A stretch of DNA of 49,548 nucleotides from Bacillota bacterium (GTDB lineage Bacteria; Bacillota; Clostridia; Christensenellales; Aristaeellaceae). The notes beneath the pieces were generated by a model that saw nothing but the letters and a program-made list of their open reading frames with translations, was not told where the DNA came from and made no database searches. The position numbers were made by a program, and so were the translations under genes. The stretch lies in assembly GCA_963169565.1 (NCBI GenBank), contig CAUJDI010000050.1:1-49548 (forward strand). Direction: 5' to 3'. Every line of letters begins with the position of its first letter. Positions within the stretch are counted from its first letter, which is position 1. This document shows positions 17,295 through 24,771 of this stretch, piece by piece.

Positions 17295-18269
17295 TCAACC
17301 TGATTCCTTTGCCCTGTATCCGCTTTCAAAGTCCAATCGGCTGATGAAGGGACCCTCCGGCCAGGCGGCCAGGTTATGGCAGGCGATGTCCACGATGCTG
17401 TCATGTGTGTGCCTGAGGTGGAAAAAGCCGGAGATGTGCGGGGTGATGATCAGGTTCTTCTCTCCCCACAGGGGGTGGTCCTTGGGCAGCGGTTCCGGCA
17501 CGGTCACGTCGATACCCGCGCCAGCCAGTCTGCCCTCCCGGAGGGCGGACAGCAGGGCGTCCTGGTCCAGCACGGAGCCGCGGCCGACGTTGAGCAGGTA
17601 GCTGCCCGTTTTCAGCAGGCCGAAGCGGCGCGCGTCCATCAGGCCGACGGTCTGCGGCGTTTCCGGGAGCGACAGCGCCGTGACGTCGGCACCAGGCAGC
17701 AGCCTGTCCAGTTCATCAAAAGTATGCATTTCGTCATACACCGGGTCCGCTTCCCCCCGCGTCCTTCTCACTCCGACGGTGCGGGCGCCCATCAGCTTCA
17801 CCAGGCGGGCGAAATCCGTGCCGATGGAGCCCGCGCCGATGATCAGTACGGTCATTCTGCGCGGGGATCTGACATCTCCGCGGTCGATCCATTCCGCCGT
17901 CATCTGGTCGTCGCGATATTCGTGCAGGCGCTTGAGCAGCATCAGCAGCATCCCCAGCATGTGCTCGGAGATCGCCTGGCCGAAAGCGCCGCTGCTGCTG
18001 CACAGCACTGCCTCAGGGAGCAGTTCCCTTAATTTCAGGTATTCCGGGTCGACGCCGGAACTGCTCAGCTGCAGAAGCTTCAGCCCCTTCAACTTTGGCA
18101 GAAGGTCCGCCGCAGGTTTGCCCACCGCGGCGTCAAATCCCGCCAGTTCTTCGTCTGCCAGTTCCTGCCAGCGGGCAAAGCGCACCTGCGCGTCCGGCAG
18201 GGCTTTTATGAACTGTTCCCTGTGTTCCGGTTTGAGGGGCATGGACACCAAGATGTTGTGAAGCCGCAT
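17295..18269 (-). CDS. D-2-hydroxyacid dehydrogenase (NAD-dependent)
   Basis: 324 residues of the D-isomer-specific 2-hydroxyacid dehydrogenase family. The Rossmann NAD site is GAGSIG (in VLIIGAGSIGTDFARL). The catalytic triad candidates are Arg in LNVGRGSV, Glu in DVTVPEPLP and His in ITPHISGF. The HPLW segment before the last motif is typical of phosphoglycerate dehydrogenase-like members such as GhrA. The 2-ketoacid substrate cannot be assigned. The ATG at 18269 has GGAGGT about 6 bp upstream; the longer open frame to 18635 is antisense to the P-II gene and lacks a start signal. Transcription is divergent from the P-II operon. Confidence 0.88.
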   Translation of the reverse strand: MRLHNILVSMPLKPEHREQFIKALPDAQVRFARWQELADEELAGFDAAVGKPAADLLPKLKGLKLLQLSSSGVDPEYLKLRELLPEAVLCSSSGAFGQAISEHMLGMLLMLLKRLHEYRDDQMTAEWIDRGDVRSPRRMTVLIIGAGSIGTDFARLVKLMGARTVGVRRTRGEADPVYDEMHTFDELDRLLPGADVTALSLPETPQTVGLMDARRFGLLKTGSYLLNVGRGSVLDQDALLSALREGRLAGAGIDVTVPEPLPKDHPLWGEKNLIITPHISGFFHLRHTHDSIVDIACHNLAAWPEGPFISRLDFESGYRAKESG

Positions 18270-18343
18270 GGGGATACCTCCATCATGATCTGTGTTGATT
18301 TTACCCGCCCGGATGGGTCGTGACGCTGTGCCGGGCCGAAGGT

Positions 18344-18372
18344 TTCCATTTCCGGCAGAAACATGGTAGGAT
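18344..18372 (+). promoter_or_regulatory. Weak promoter candidate for the P-II/DUF1538 operon
   Basis: TTCCAT (18344-18349), 17-bp spacer, TAGGAT (18367-18372), leaving an 84-base leader before the start. Matches are partial. Confidence 0.3.
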
Positions 18373-18456
18373 AAGGCATCAAACATTGTGCCGGCATTGA
18401 ATCCCCCTGACGCCATGAAACGCCTGGGGGCGCAGACCGGTGGGAAAGGACCTGGC

Positions 18457-19122
18457 ATGACAGGGGGTTCCTGTATTTTTACCGTCGTTGACCGCGGGAA
18501 GGCGAACAGCCTGCTGCACCGCGCCCAGCAGATGGGCGTCCGGCGGGGCACGATCTTCCTGGGTGAGGGCACGATGTCTTCCAGGCTGCTGGACCTCCTG
18601 GGGATCAGCGAGACCCGGAAGGAAGTGCTGCTCATGGCGGTGCCCGAGGGCGTGAGCGACGCGCTCTACGGGATGCTGATGGACGAGTTCCACATGCATA
18701 AGCGCAACAGGGGCATCGCCTTCTCCGTCCCCTACCGGCAGTATGATCCGGAAAACAAAGCCCCCTCCGTGTTCAGCCGTCAGACGGACGCGCCCCACGT
18801 CTGCCTGATCACGGTCCTGGAGCGCGGGCTGGGGACGGAATGCATGGGCAAGGCGCGCGCGGCCGGCGCGCGGGGCGGGACCATCCTGCATGCGCATGGC
18901 GCGGGCGTGCCCCGGGATTTCTATTTTCCGCTGGTGGTGGAGCCGCAGAAGGACATGGTGATGATCGTCGCCCCCCGTGAGTCGGCCCCGGCCATCCGCG
19001 ACGCGATCTACACCGGTATGCGGCTGGAACGGAAGGGCAGCGGTATCCTCTTCGCCCTCCCTGTCTTAAGGACGCTGGGGCTGTATGAGGGGAAAGCGTC
19101 GGAGAAGGCGGTGATGGGATGA
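18457..19122 (+). CDS. Tandem P-II-like signalling protein
   Basis: 221 residues forming two consecutive P-II (GlnB)-like ferredoxin-fold domains, about 5-95 and 112-210. Both show the betaI/alphaI pattern ending in a Gly-rich T-loop start (RRGTIFLGEG and RGGTILHAHG) and a late KGSGILFALPV-type beta strand. The T-loops are short and lack the GlnB uridylylation motif, so classical control by GlnD is unlikely. The ATG at 18457 has GGAAAGGA 6 bp upstream; an ATG at 18415 has none. The stop overlaps the start of the DUF1538 gene (ATGA), strongly linking the two products. It probably binds nucleotides and regulates the membrane partner (inference). Confidence 0.8.
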   Translation: MTGGSCIFTVVDRGKANSLLHRAQQMGVRRGTIFLGEGTMSSRLLDLLGISETRKEVLLMAVPEGVSDALYGMLMDEFHMHKRNRGIAFSVPYRQYDPENKAPSVFSRQTDAPHVCLITVLERGLGTECMGKARAAGARGGTILHAHGAGVPRDFYFPLVVEPQKDMVMIVAPRESAPAIRDAIYTGMRLERKGSGILFALPVLRTLGLYEGKASEKAVMG

Positions 19123-21044
19123 ACCTGCTGCGCGGGAAGATCCACGAAGTCAGCCGCTCCCTGCTGCCGGTCATGGCGTTGGTCATGCTGATCACCTTCA
19201 CGCTGGTGAAGGTCGACCCGGACGTGGTCTGGCGTTTTCTCCTCGGCGGATTCCTTCTGCTCATCGGCCTGGCGGTGTTCCTGCTGGGGGTCGATCTTGC
19301 GATGGCGCCGATCGGCGACCGCATGGCGCAGGAGCTGGCGACTTCCAGGTCCGCTCTGAAGATGGCTTTTTTCAGCTTCCTGCTGGGTTTCCTGGTCACG
19401 GTCGCGGAGCCGGACCTGCTCATCTTGAGCCAGCAGGTGCAGACGGCTTCGGGGGGAACCGTCAGCGCCATGGTGATGGTCTACGTCGTGTCCGCTGGCG
19501 TGGGCCTGCTCATCGCGCTGGGCACCTTCCGCCTCCTGGGCGGCAGGGTCTCCTATCCCCTGTTCATGGCGCTGGCCTACGGTGTCATCCTCCTGCTGTC
19601 CTTCCTGGTGTCGGAGGAGTTCCTGGCGGTCGGTTTCGATTCCTCCGGGGCCACGACCGGCGCGCTGACCACGCCCTTCGTGCTGGCGCTCACCGTCAGC
19701 CTCTCGCGCATCAAGGGTGGCCGGAACGCGGAGGAGGACTCTTTCGGCATGGTGGGGGTGATGAGCGTAGGGCCCATCATCGCCGTGATGCTCCTGAGCA
19801 TCCTCTCCGGCCAGGAACGTATCCAGGGCACTCCTGAAACCTTCGTTCCGGCTTCCGGCATCCTCTCCCCGATCCTTCATGAGTTGCCGGGCGTGTTCCG
19901 TGAATCCTTCATCGCGCTGCTGCCGCTCACCGCGCTGTTTTTCCTGATGAACGCGGTGAAGTTCAAGGTCCCGGGAAGGGAGGCAGCCCGCATCGCGAAG
20001 GGGCTGGTCTACACCTTGCTGGGGCTCGTGCTGTTCCTGACGGGGGTCTATTCAGGCTTTATGGACATGGGGCAGGTCATCGGCCGAAGCATCGCTGAAC
20101 GCTTCAACTGGCTGCTGCCGGTCGTCGGCTTCCTGCTGGGGATGATCGTCGTGCTGGTGGAACCTGCGGTGCACGTTTTGGGTCAGCAGATCGAGGAGGC
20201 CACCGGCGGGCGCGTCCCGCTCAGGCTGATCCGGGTCACGCTGTCCCTTGGCGTCGCGCTGGCCATCGCCGGATCGATGCTGCGCATCATGATCCCCTGG
20301 GTCAAGCTGTGGTATTTCCTTCTGCCGGGCTTCCTCGCCTCCGTCATCCTGTCCTTCCGCTCCGACCCCGTGTTTGTGGGGATCGCCTATGACGCGGGCG
20401 GCGTAGCCTCCGGCCCTGTCACCGCCACCTTCGTGCTGGCTTTCGCCCAGGGCGCCGCCGCCATGACGCCCACCGCCAACGTACTGGTTGACGGCTTCGG
20501 GGTCATCGCCATGGTCGCCATGGCGCCGGTGGTCTCCATCATGACGCTGGGGATGTTCTTCAGGCGCAGGGAGCAGGCTCTGCCCAGGCTGGAAGAAACG
20601 CGCGCCGCACCCAGTGCGGAGAGCCTGCCCGGCAGGATCGAGTTCCTTGACTGCGTGGTGGCGGTCGTCAAGCGCGGCCTGTCAGAGCGCGCGGTCGAGA
20701 TCGCGCGGGAGGCGGGCGCCGGGGGCGCCACCATCCTGCACGGGCGCGGTTCGGGCGGGCACGACATGAAGCTGTTCCACGTCGAGGTACAGAAGGAGAA
20801 GGAGATCATCTTCATGCTCACCGACACCCGGCAGAGCGAAACCGTCGCGGATCGCCTGTACAGGGAGCTGGACCTGGGCGGTGAAGGATCCGGTACCGTT
20901 TTCATGATGCCCTCAGGCGCCTATGGCGTTGGCATGCCCGTTTCCATCGGCACCCGCGAGGACACGGCTGAAGAAGAAGCCGATCCCCTGCATGGGAAGA
21001 GCACGGCGGAAGAGCTGCTGCCCAAACCACCCGGCGGCGATTGA
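19119..21044 (+). CDS. DUF1538 integral membrane protein with C-terminal P-II-like domain
   Basis: 641 residues. Two homologous DUF1538 halves (about 1-230 and 250-475) each hold several membrane helices and the same two signature elements. One is E-P-x-L/V-x-x-x-x-QQ-x-x-x-A-x-GG (AEPDLLILSQQVQTASGG and VEPAVHVLGQQIEEATGG). The other is DSSGATTGALTTPFVLAL, matched by DAGGVASGPVTATFVLAF. Such internal duplication is typical of transporters. After a linker, residues 505-605 form a third P-II-like domain (FLDCVVAVVKRGLSERAVEI, then GGATILHGRGSGG). The start is coupled to the P-II gene. Substrate is unknown; P-II control suggests a link to nitrogen, carbon or energy status. The 10-bp stem at 21052-21079 terminates the operon. 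Confidence 0.82.
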   Translation: MNLLRGKIHEVSRSLLPVMALVMLITFTLVKVDPDVVWRFLLGGFLLLIGLAVFLLGVDLAMAPIGDRMAQELATSRSALKMAFFSFLLGFLVTVAEPDLLILSQQVQTASGGTVSAMVMVYVVSAGVGLLIALGTFRLLGGRVSYPLFMALAYGVILLLSFLVSEEFLAVGFDSSGATTGALTTPFVLALTVSLSRIKGGRNAEEDSFGMVGVMSVGPIIAVMLLSILSGQERIQGTPETFVPASGILSPILHELPGVFRESFIALLPLTALFFLMNAVKFKVPGREAARIAKGLVYTLLGLVLFLTGVYSGFMDMGQVIGRSIAERFNWLLPVVGFLLGMIVVLVEPAVHVLGQQIEEATGGRVPLRLIRVTLSLGVALAIAGSMLRIMIPWVKLWYFLLPGFLASVILSFRSDPVFVGIAYDAGGVASGPVTATFVLAFAQGAAAMTPTANVLVDGFGVIAMVAMAPVVSIMTLGMFFRRREQALPRLEETRAAPSAESLPGRIEFLDCVVAVVKRGLSERAVEIAREAGAGGATILHGRGSGGHDMKLFHVEVQKEKEIIFMLTDTRQSETVADRLYRELDLGGEGSGTVFMMPSGAYGVGMPVSIGTREDTAEEEADPLHGKSTAEELLPKPPGGD

Positions 21045-21051
21045 AGAGTGC

Positions 21052-21083
21052 CGACAAAGTGTCCGCAGGCACTTTGTCGTTTT
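21052..21083 (+). terminator. Rho-independent terminator after the DUF1538 gene
   Basis: Perfect 10-bp stem CGACAAAGTG / CACTTTGTCG (21052-21061 and 21070-21079) with an 8-base loop, followed by TTTT. Confidence 0.8.
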
Positions 21084-21112
21084 GGATGAATTGGTATTAT
21101 TTCTAGTTGGGA

Positions 21113-21155
21113 GCGCAGCGGCCAAGTAAAAAATGAAAGGAATGGATCGCTGCGC
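21113..21155. repeat. Inverted repeat GCGCAGCG / CGCTGCGC
   Basis: Eight-base arms at 21113-21120 and 21148-21155, separated by 27 bases, in the gene-free stretch 21045-21378. There is no T-run, so it is not a simple terminator. Confidence 0.5.
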
Positions 21156-21199
21156 AAACCTCACCGCCCGCCGGGCAAACCCGAATGAAACGTTTCAGA

Positions 21200-21218
21200 C
21201 AGAGGGCTTTGCCCTCTG
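21200..21218. repeat. Perfect short palindrome CAGAGGGC-TTT-GCCCTCTG
   Basis: Eight-base arms with a 3-base loop, immediately followed by ACACTCCCC. It resembles dispersed REP-like palindromes found in Clostridia; a copy count in the genome is needed to confirm this. Confidence 0.5.
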
Positions 21219-21251
21219 ACACTCCCCTGAACATCGTCTGTCTATGGCCTC

Positions 21252-21284
21252 AGCGGAAAACTTTGAAAGGTTTTCCGCTTTTTA
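21252..21284 (+). terminator. Rho-independent terminator-like hairpin
   Basis: AGCGGAAAAC (21252-21261) pairs with GTTTTCCGCT (21270-21279), 8-base loop, then a T-run. It is the second terminator-like structure before the UBA/DUF4342 gene. Confidence 0.7.
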
Positions 21285-21378
21285 ATCATGTTTTCATCCC
21301 TGTCACCTTCTGCTTTCATCCGGGCGGCTTATCCTGCTGATGGATCGACAGTGCCCCTGCGGCAGAAGGAGAAGCGGA

Positions 21379-21873
21379 ATGGACCGGTTTGAAATGGCGG
21401 AGACCCTCAGGAGAAAGGCTGGCATCAGTTACGGGGAAGCGAAACAAGCGCTGGAAGCCTCCGGCTGGGACGTGCCGCGCGCGATGAAAGCCCTTCAAAG
21501 CGGCTCAATGGAGCGCGGCAGGAATGCTGACGTACAGAAGGGATGGCACAGCAGGGCGTCTGCGCGGACGGGCGAAACCACCCGGCGGGGCAGCCGGAAC
21601 CATCTGATGGTCACCAGGGATGGGAAGCGGATCCTTGAAATGCCCGCCGCGCTTGCCGCCCTGCTCCTCCTGCTCCTTATGCTGCTTCGCGGCCCTTTCC
21701 TGCTGGTCGTGCTGATCGGATTACTGGCCGGATATCGCTGCAAGTTCATCAGCGAGGCGGAAGACAGGGCATTCCGGGAGGACGTTACAGCGGCTGCGGA
21801 GACCGCGGAGGAGATCATCCAGCGGCATGCGGTCAACAGCCTGGGGGAAGACGCCGGCGCTTGGCAGAGATGA
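21379..21873 (+). CDS. UBA/TS-N-like and DUF4342 small membrane protein, paralogue 1
   Basis: 164 residues. Residues 1-42 form a UBA-like three-helix domain (MAETLRRKAGISYGEAKQAL and EASGWDVPRAMKAL) like that of nascent-chain or EF-Ts N-terminal domains. A variable linker leads to a DUF4342-like segment with a short beta part (LMVTRDGKRILEMPAALAAL), a hydrophobic helix pair (about 94-120) and an acidic tail. The ATG at 21379 has AAGGAG upstream; an ATG at 21340 has none. A paralogue lies at 46256-46777. Function unknown; the protein may interact with membranes or nascent chains. Confidence 0.78.
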   Translation: MDRFEMAETLRRKAGISYGEAKQALEASGWDVPRAMKALQSGSMERGRNADVQKGWHSRASARTGETTRRGSRNHLMVTRDGKRILEMPAALAALLLLLLMLLRGPFLLVVLIGLLAGYRCKFISEAEDRAFREDVTAAAETAEEIIQRHAVNSLGEDAGAWQR

Positions 21874-21885
21874 TGATGAACCAAA

Positions 21886-21919
21886 GGAAAGAGCCGACCC
21901 GAAAGGGCGGCTCTTTTCC
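21886..21919. terminator. Terminator between convergent genes
   Basis: GGAAAGAGCCG-a-CCC, GAAA tetraloop, then GGG-CGGCTCTTTTCC. The stem serves the plus-strand UBA gene with its TTTT arm and could also act for the minus-strand secreted-protein gene. Confidence 0.75.
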
Positions 21920-21988
21920 GTATATCCGGGAACGTGCCTGGGCGCGTTCCCCTGAGGGATGCCCGCTGCCGGGCTCCCGTCATCGGAT

Positions 21989-22531
21989 TTATTTCGCGTT
22001 GGCGGCGGCCTTCGCCAGGGCGGCCAGATAGTCACCCACGGTGATGGTCACGGAAGCCTTCAGGTCTTCCACGGCCGGAACGGCCTTGTGGTTCTCGTCC
22101 TTCTGGTACGTTTCGATGGCGAGCACTTCCTCGACGGTCTTGCCGACGCAGTAATCGGCGAACGCCGCGATCTGCTCAAACCATTCCTTGCCGATGCCGC
22201 TGGCCTTCCTCATGCCGTAGGCGTCGCCCTTTTCCAGCTTGGTCAGCAGGGTCTCGGGAGCGGGCACGACGGCTTTGCCGTCAAGGCCGAAGGAGATCTT
22301 GGTCTGCTGCACGTCCCAGATGACGGCCAGGATCTTGCCGTCGGCATCCAGCTCAACGCTGCAGACGGTGGTGTTGACCTGCGCGGTGCCGGCTTTCTCG
22401 GCGGTGGCTTCGGTGATGGAGCCGATGGACGTGACCATGCCCAGGCCGTGCTTCACGGCGGACTCAGCCATGGCGGAACCGAGGGATACGACCAGGAGCA
22501 GGGCAACGATGAGTGACAGGGTCTTTTTCAT
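21989..22531 (-). CDS. Secreted protein of unknown function with a possible FMN-binding-like fold
   Basis: 180 residues. A clean signal peptide (MKKTLSLIVALLLVVSLGSA, cleavage near AMA-ES) is followed by one globular domain. The segment NTTVCSVELDADGKILAVIW resembles the beta-hairpin of FMN-binding-type extracytoplasmic domains, but no flavinylation motif (S/T-G-A-T) is present. I do not recognise a named family. The ATG at 22531 has AGGAGG 6 bp upstream. A near-consensus promoter precedes it and it appears monocistronic, suggesting high expression of an exported protein. Confidence 0.75.
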   Translation of the reverse strand: MKKTLSLIVALLLVVSLGSAMAESAVKHGLGMVTSIGSITEATAEKAGTAQVNTTVCSVELDADGKILAVIWDVQQTKISFGLDGKAVVPAPETLLTKLEKGDAYGMRKASGIGKEWFEQIAAFADYCVGKTVEEVLAIETYQKDENHKAVPAVEDLKASVTITVGDYLAALAKAAANAK

Positions 22532-22568
22532 GGAAATCCTCCTCATGTATGTTTAAGTTCCGGGGTGC

Positions 22569-22597
22569 ATTATAGCCTAGCCTGCCTCCCTCGTCAA
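22569..22597 (-). promoter_or_regulatory. Strong sigma-A promoter of the secreted-protein gene
   Basis: Minus-strand TTGACG (complement of 22592-22597), 17-bp spacer, TATAAT (complement of 22569-22574), 37 bp upstream of the start codon. Confidence 0.8.
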
Positions 22598-22728
22598 TCC
22601 TTGCGGTGCAAAAATCCGTCACCGCGGGCGGAAAACGTCCCACTAAGATCAGCGCGGTCATCCATATCGGTATCAATGAACCGGACATGAAGGAGAGACT
22701 GGGAGCGTTTTGTGGGCGGGCAATGCCC

Positions 22729-23568
22729 TCAGCGGACCGGGATCCCCGCCTGCGCGGCGGCGGCTGCCACGTGGTCATAGGCTGCCGCGTATTCTTTAAA
22801 ACTCCCCATATGCTCCAGCAGCACTGGGGCGTCCTGGGGCAGGTGGGCGGCGATGACGGGAAGGACGCGGGTGTAGTCGAGCGTGCCCCTGCCGGGCGCC
22901 GTTTCACGGATGACGGCGGTGAAAGGCGTTTCCATTACGGTGTCCTTCAGGTGTGTGCTTTTGATCCAGGGCGCCAGCTTTCCGAAGCACTCATCGATGA
23001 ACGGGACCGCGAGGAGAGAGCGGCGCGGGCTGTTGATCATGTTCACAAAATCCATATGCGCCCCGAACTGTTCCCGGCCGACGTCGCGGATGAGCTTCAG
23101 GTATTCGTCAGGCCCGTCCGGCACCATCCAGGGCATGGGTTCCAGCGTGTAGAAAGCCCGCCGCGGCCTGACCGCGTCGATGATGCCCCGGACTGTCTCC
23201 ACGATCAGGTCATAGGCGTCCCTGGAATAGTTATCCGGGTAGGCCCCGTCCCAGCGGCTGCCCCTGCAGCCGGCGATGTTGACACAGCAGGGGACGCCCA
23301 TCTCATCGGCGAAGGCCAGCTGTTCCCTGGCGTACTTGAGCGCTGCGACGCGCTCCTTTTCCTCCGTGGACAGGACGTTTTTCCAGACCCCGACCTCCGC
23401 TATCGCAGCGCCCGCTTCCCTCGCGGCGTCAAAATAATCCCGGGCCAGCTGCCTTGGCGCCGCGCTGTCCACCGGGCAGGTGACCGCCGCGAAGCGCGAC
23501 TTGATCAGCAGCTCTTTCCATTCCTCCGGGGATGACCATGCTCCCGTCACCGTTCCGCCCAGTTTCAT
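22729..23568 (-). CDS. Sugar phosphate isomerase/epimerase family protein (TIM barrel), second copy
   Basis: 279 residues of an AP-endonuclease-2/xylose-isomerase-like TIM barrel. Visible metal-site candidates are Glu in FYTLEPMPW, His/Asp in FGAHMDFVN, His in KSTHLKD and Glu in VLLEHMGS. It differs clearly from the gene at 12135-13097, so it is not a recent duplicate. The ATG at 23568 has GGAGGAGAAAGGG upstream; the open frame to 23988 runs antisense into azlC and has no supporting signals. Substrate unknown; inositol, ketose or hydroxypyruvate-type reactions are typical of the family. Confidence 0.85.
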   Translation of the reverse strand: MKLGGTVTGAWSSPEEWKELLIKSRFAAVTCPVDSAAPRQLARDYFDAAREAGAAIAEVGVWKNVLSTEEKERVAALKYAREQLAFADEMGVPCCVNIAGCRGSRWDGAYPDNYSRDAYDLIVETVRGIIDAVRPRRAFYTLEPMPWMVPDGPDEYLKLIRDVGREQFGAHMDFVNMINSPRRSLLAVPFIDECFGKLAPWIKSTHLKDTVMETPFTAVIRETAPGRGTLDYTRVLPVIAAHLPQDAPVLLEHMGSFKEYAAAYDHVAAAAAQAGIPVR

Positions 23569-23653
23569 TCCCTTTCTCCTCCGTTTTATCTGTTGTCGTT
23601 CCCTTGCTCCATCCTGCCCGTCCATCCATATCAAGGGATCCTCTTTCAGATCC

Positions 23654-23681
23654 ATTGTATCAAACGCGCTTGATTTCTCAA
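23654..23681 (-). promoter_or_regulatory. Promoter of the second TIM-barrel gene
   Basis: Minus-strand TTGAGA (complement of 23676-23681), 16-bp spacer, TACAAT (complement of 23654-23659). The 5' leader is about 80 bases. Confidence 0.65.
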
Positions 23682-23706
23682 GGACAGGGGAGTTCCAGGC
23701 TTTCGC

Positions 23707-23735
23707 TTGAGCCCGGGCGGCTTTTTGCCTATACT
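23707..23735 (+). promoter_or_regulatory. Promoter of the azlCD operon
   Basis: TTGAGC (23707-23712), 17-bp spacer, TATACT (23730-23735), 23 bp before the azlC start. It is divergent from the TIM-barrel promoter. Confidence 0.75.
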
Positions 23736-23758
23736 GTGCTCTTGACGGGAGGGACTGT

Positions 23759-24463
23759 ATGAAAAAGGAATGGATCAGCGGGATGAGGGATGCGGTGCCG
23801 GTCGCGCTGGGGTATCTGGCCGTCTCCTTCACCCTGGGCCTGGCGGCGCGCAGGGCTGGGCTTCCCGCCTGGCAGGGCGCCTTCCTGTCGCTCATCACCA
23901 ACACGTCCGCCGGGCAGTTCGCCGGTTTCTCCGCCATTGCGTCCGGCGCATCCCTGCTGTCGACGGCTTTCACCCAGGTCGTCGTCAACCTGCGCTACGT
24001 CCTGATGTCCTCTGGCCTTACCCAGAAGGTTGAGCGGGGCGTTGGGCTGGGACAGCGCCTGCTCATCGCCTTTGACGTCACGGATGAGCTCTTCGCCCTG
24101 GCTGTCAGCCGCACAGGCCCGCTTCCCCCCGCCTATTACTTTGGCATGATGGCGGCCACCATCCCCTGTTGGGCGCTTGGCACCTGGCTTGGCGCCGCCC
24201 TGGGGGCGCTGATGCCGGAGGTCCTTCTCAACGCCGCCGGCGTCATGCTGTACGCGATGTTCATCGCGGTGGTGGTCCCGCCGTGCAGGAAAAGCAGGCC
24301 TGTTCTCCTCATCTCCCTGTGCGCGATGGTGCTGAGCCTGATCATGCGGTTTCTGCCTCTGACCCGGGGAATCTCCCCGGGGCTGCGCGTTTCCCTCATC
24401 GGGATCGTGCTGTCAGCCGCCGCGGCGAAACTGTTTCCGGAAAAGGAGGGGCAGGATGGCTGA
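23759..24463 (+). CDS. azlC: AzlC-family branched-chain amino acid exporter, large subunit
   Basis: 234 residues with about six to seven membrane helices. The N-terminal segment (PVALGYLAVSFTLGLAARRA and AFLSLITNTSAGQFAG) matches AzlC/BrnF, which with the small subunit AzlD/BrnE exports branched-chain amino acids. GGGAGGG lies 5 bp before the ATG. azlD follows with an 8-bp overlap, giving the standard subunit pair. Transport specificity is taken from the family. Confidence 0.9.
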   Translation: MKKEWISGMRDAVPVALGYLAVSFTLGLAARRAGLPAWQGAFLSLITNTSAGQFAGFSAIASGASLLSTAFTQVVVNLRYVLMSSGLTQKVERGVGLGQRLLIAFDVTDELFALAVSRTGPLPPAYYFGMMAATIPCWALGTWLGAALGALMPEVLLNAAGVMLYAMFIAVVVPPCRKSRPVLLISLCAMVLSLIMRFLPLTRGISPGLRVSLIGIVLSAAAAKLFPEKEGQDG

Positions 24464-24758
24464 TCCCTGGCGGTATATCCTGACGATATCCCTGACCACC
24501 TTCCTGGTGCGCGCCCTGCCCTTCCTCCTCATCAGGCGCCCCATCAGGAGCCCTTTTCTGCGCGCCTTCCTGGGCTATGCGCCGTACGTGACCCTGGCTG
24601 CGATGGCTTTTCCGGATATGGTGCTCTCAACCGGCAGCGTTCTTTCCGGCCTCATGGGGTTCCTGGCCGCCCTGGCGGCTGCCTGGCGTGGGAGAGGGCT
24701 TCTGCAGGTGGCCGGCGCCGCCTGTCTGGCTGTTCTGCTGACTGAGATCGTTCTGTGA
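24456..24758 (+). CDS. azlD: AzlD-family branched-chain amino acid exporter, small subunit
   Basis: 100 residues with three to four membrane helices. The characteristic TTFLVRALPFLL segment near the N-terminus and the YAPYVTLAAMAFPD segment identify AzlD. It overlaps azlC by 8 bp with a GGAGGGG site inside the azlC end, so production of the two subunits is coupled. Confidence 0.88.
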   Translation: MADPWRYILTISLTTFLVRALPFLLIRRPIRSPFLRAFLGYAPYVTLAAMAFPDMVLSTGSVLSGLMGFLAALAAAWRGRGLLQVAGAACLAVLLTEIVL

Positions 24759-24771
24759 TCGGAGGGGACAC

